The notes under the pieces were generated by a model. It ran no database searches. It saw only the letters and a program-made list of their open reading frames with translations, and had not been told where the DNA came from. Below, in pieces: positions 63,878 through 64,000 of a stretch of 64,000 bases of DNA. Both the position numbers and the translations under genes were made by a program. Location: contig JAGLOO010000013.1 of assembly GCA_023138875.1 (NCBI GenBank), forward strand, positions 44,615 through 108,614, read 5' to 3'. The DNA is from Bacteroidales bacterium (lineage in GTDB: Bacteria > Bacteroidota > Bacteroidia > Bacteroidales > GCA-2748055). Positions within the stretch are counted from its first letter, which is position 1, and each line of letters starts with the position of its first letter.

Positions 63878-64000
63878 TAAACCTTGTTACAGATTGATTC
63901 CGGTAAGTCGCTTCAGCTTTCATGATCCCGGTGATTCATGTGCCTTTCACTGTATTGTGCCTGGCCGGATAGGGAGCGTCAATTGTGATTGATCTTTCAA

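Overview
The window looks like a chromosome segment of a Bacteroidota bacterium, probably Bacteroidales or Marinilabiliales. The reasons are a SusC/SusD pair, a BtuB receptor next to a BtuG-like propeller lipoprotein, TAnnTTTG-type -7 promoter boxes, many short lipoprotein signals and Bacteroidota-style tyrosine integrase remains. It reads as a conserved core (glycan assembly, glmM, era, der, rluB, bL31) interrupted by two accessory blocks.

Layout. 1-3.5 kb: tail of a CHAT-domain gene, an ECF sigma factor with a membrane TPR protein, a lysine-rich small protein and an FkbM-like methyltransferase. 3.5-29.2 kb: an accessory, partly decayed carbohydrate/peptide utilisation region. Its intact core is two GH172 (DUF2961) genes, a secreted transglutaminase-like protein, SusC, SusD, a small lipoprotein and a LacI regulator. 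Around this lie broken genes: a third GH172 fragment, a BNR/Asp-box propeller with four in-frame stops, an M81 (MlrC) gene with a frameshift, an alpha/beta hydrolase with one stop, and a frameshifted L-fucose isomerase. IS1634, IS4 and IS3 elements and an IS21-like end are scattered through it. The block ends at a truncated tyrosine integrase beside tRNA-His(GUG), so it may have entered as an integrative island. A nearly identical 46-bp segment carrying a LacI-type palindrome lies upstream of two of the catabolic genes.

29.3-35.5 kb: glycosyltransferase, methyltransferase and flippase of a surface-glycan locus (minus strand), then a PLP enzyme and a GNAT-like protein (plus strand). 35.5-52.1 kb: an AT-rich cobalamin block. 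BtuF, CobO, BtuC, BtuD and CobC come first; a cobalamin riboswitch then precedes btuB, btuG, cobU, cobT, cobS, cobC, cobQ, cobD and cbiB; a second cobalamin riboswitch precedes the anaerobic ribonucleotide reductase genes nrdD and nrdG. Uptake, late assembly and a B12-gated route to deoxynucleotides are thus linked. No corrin-ring genes are present here.

52.2-64 kb: bL31B, a GlmU-like nucleotidyltransferase, then on the minus strand glmM, an HlyD-type adaptor, a MacB-type permease without an ATPase gene, and a TolC-type channel; on the plus strand rluB, era, der and a lipoprotein; finally an unrecognised minus-strand small protein. All assignments come from reading the sequence by eye; no database search or composition calculation was run.
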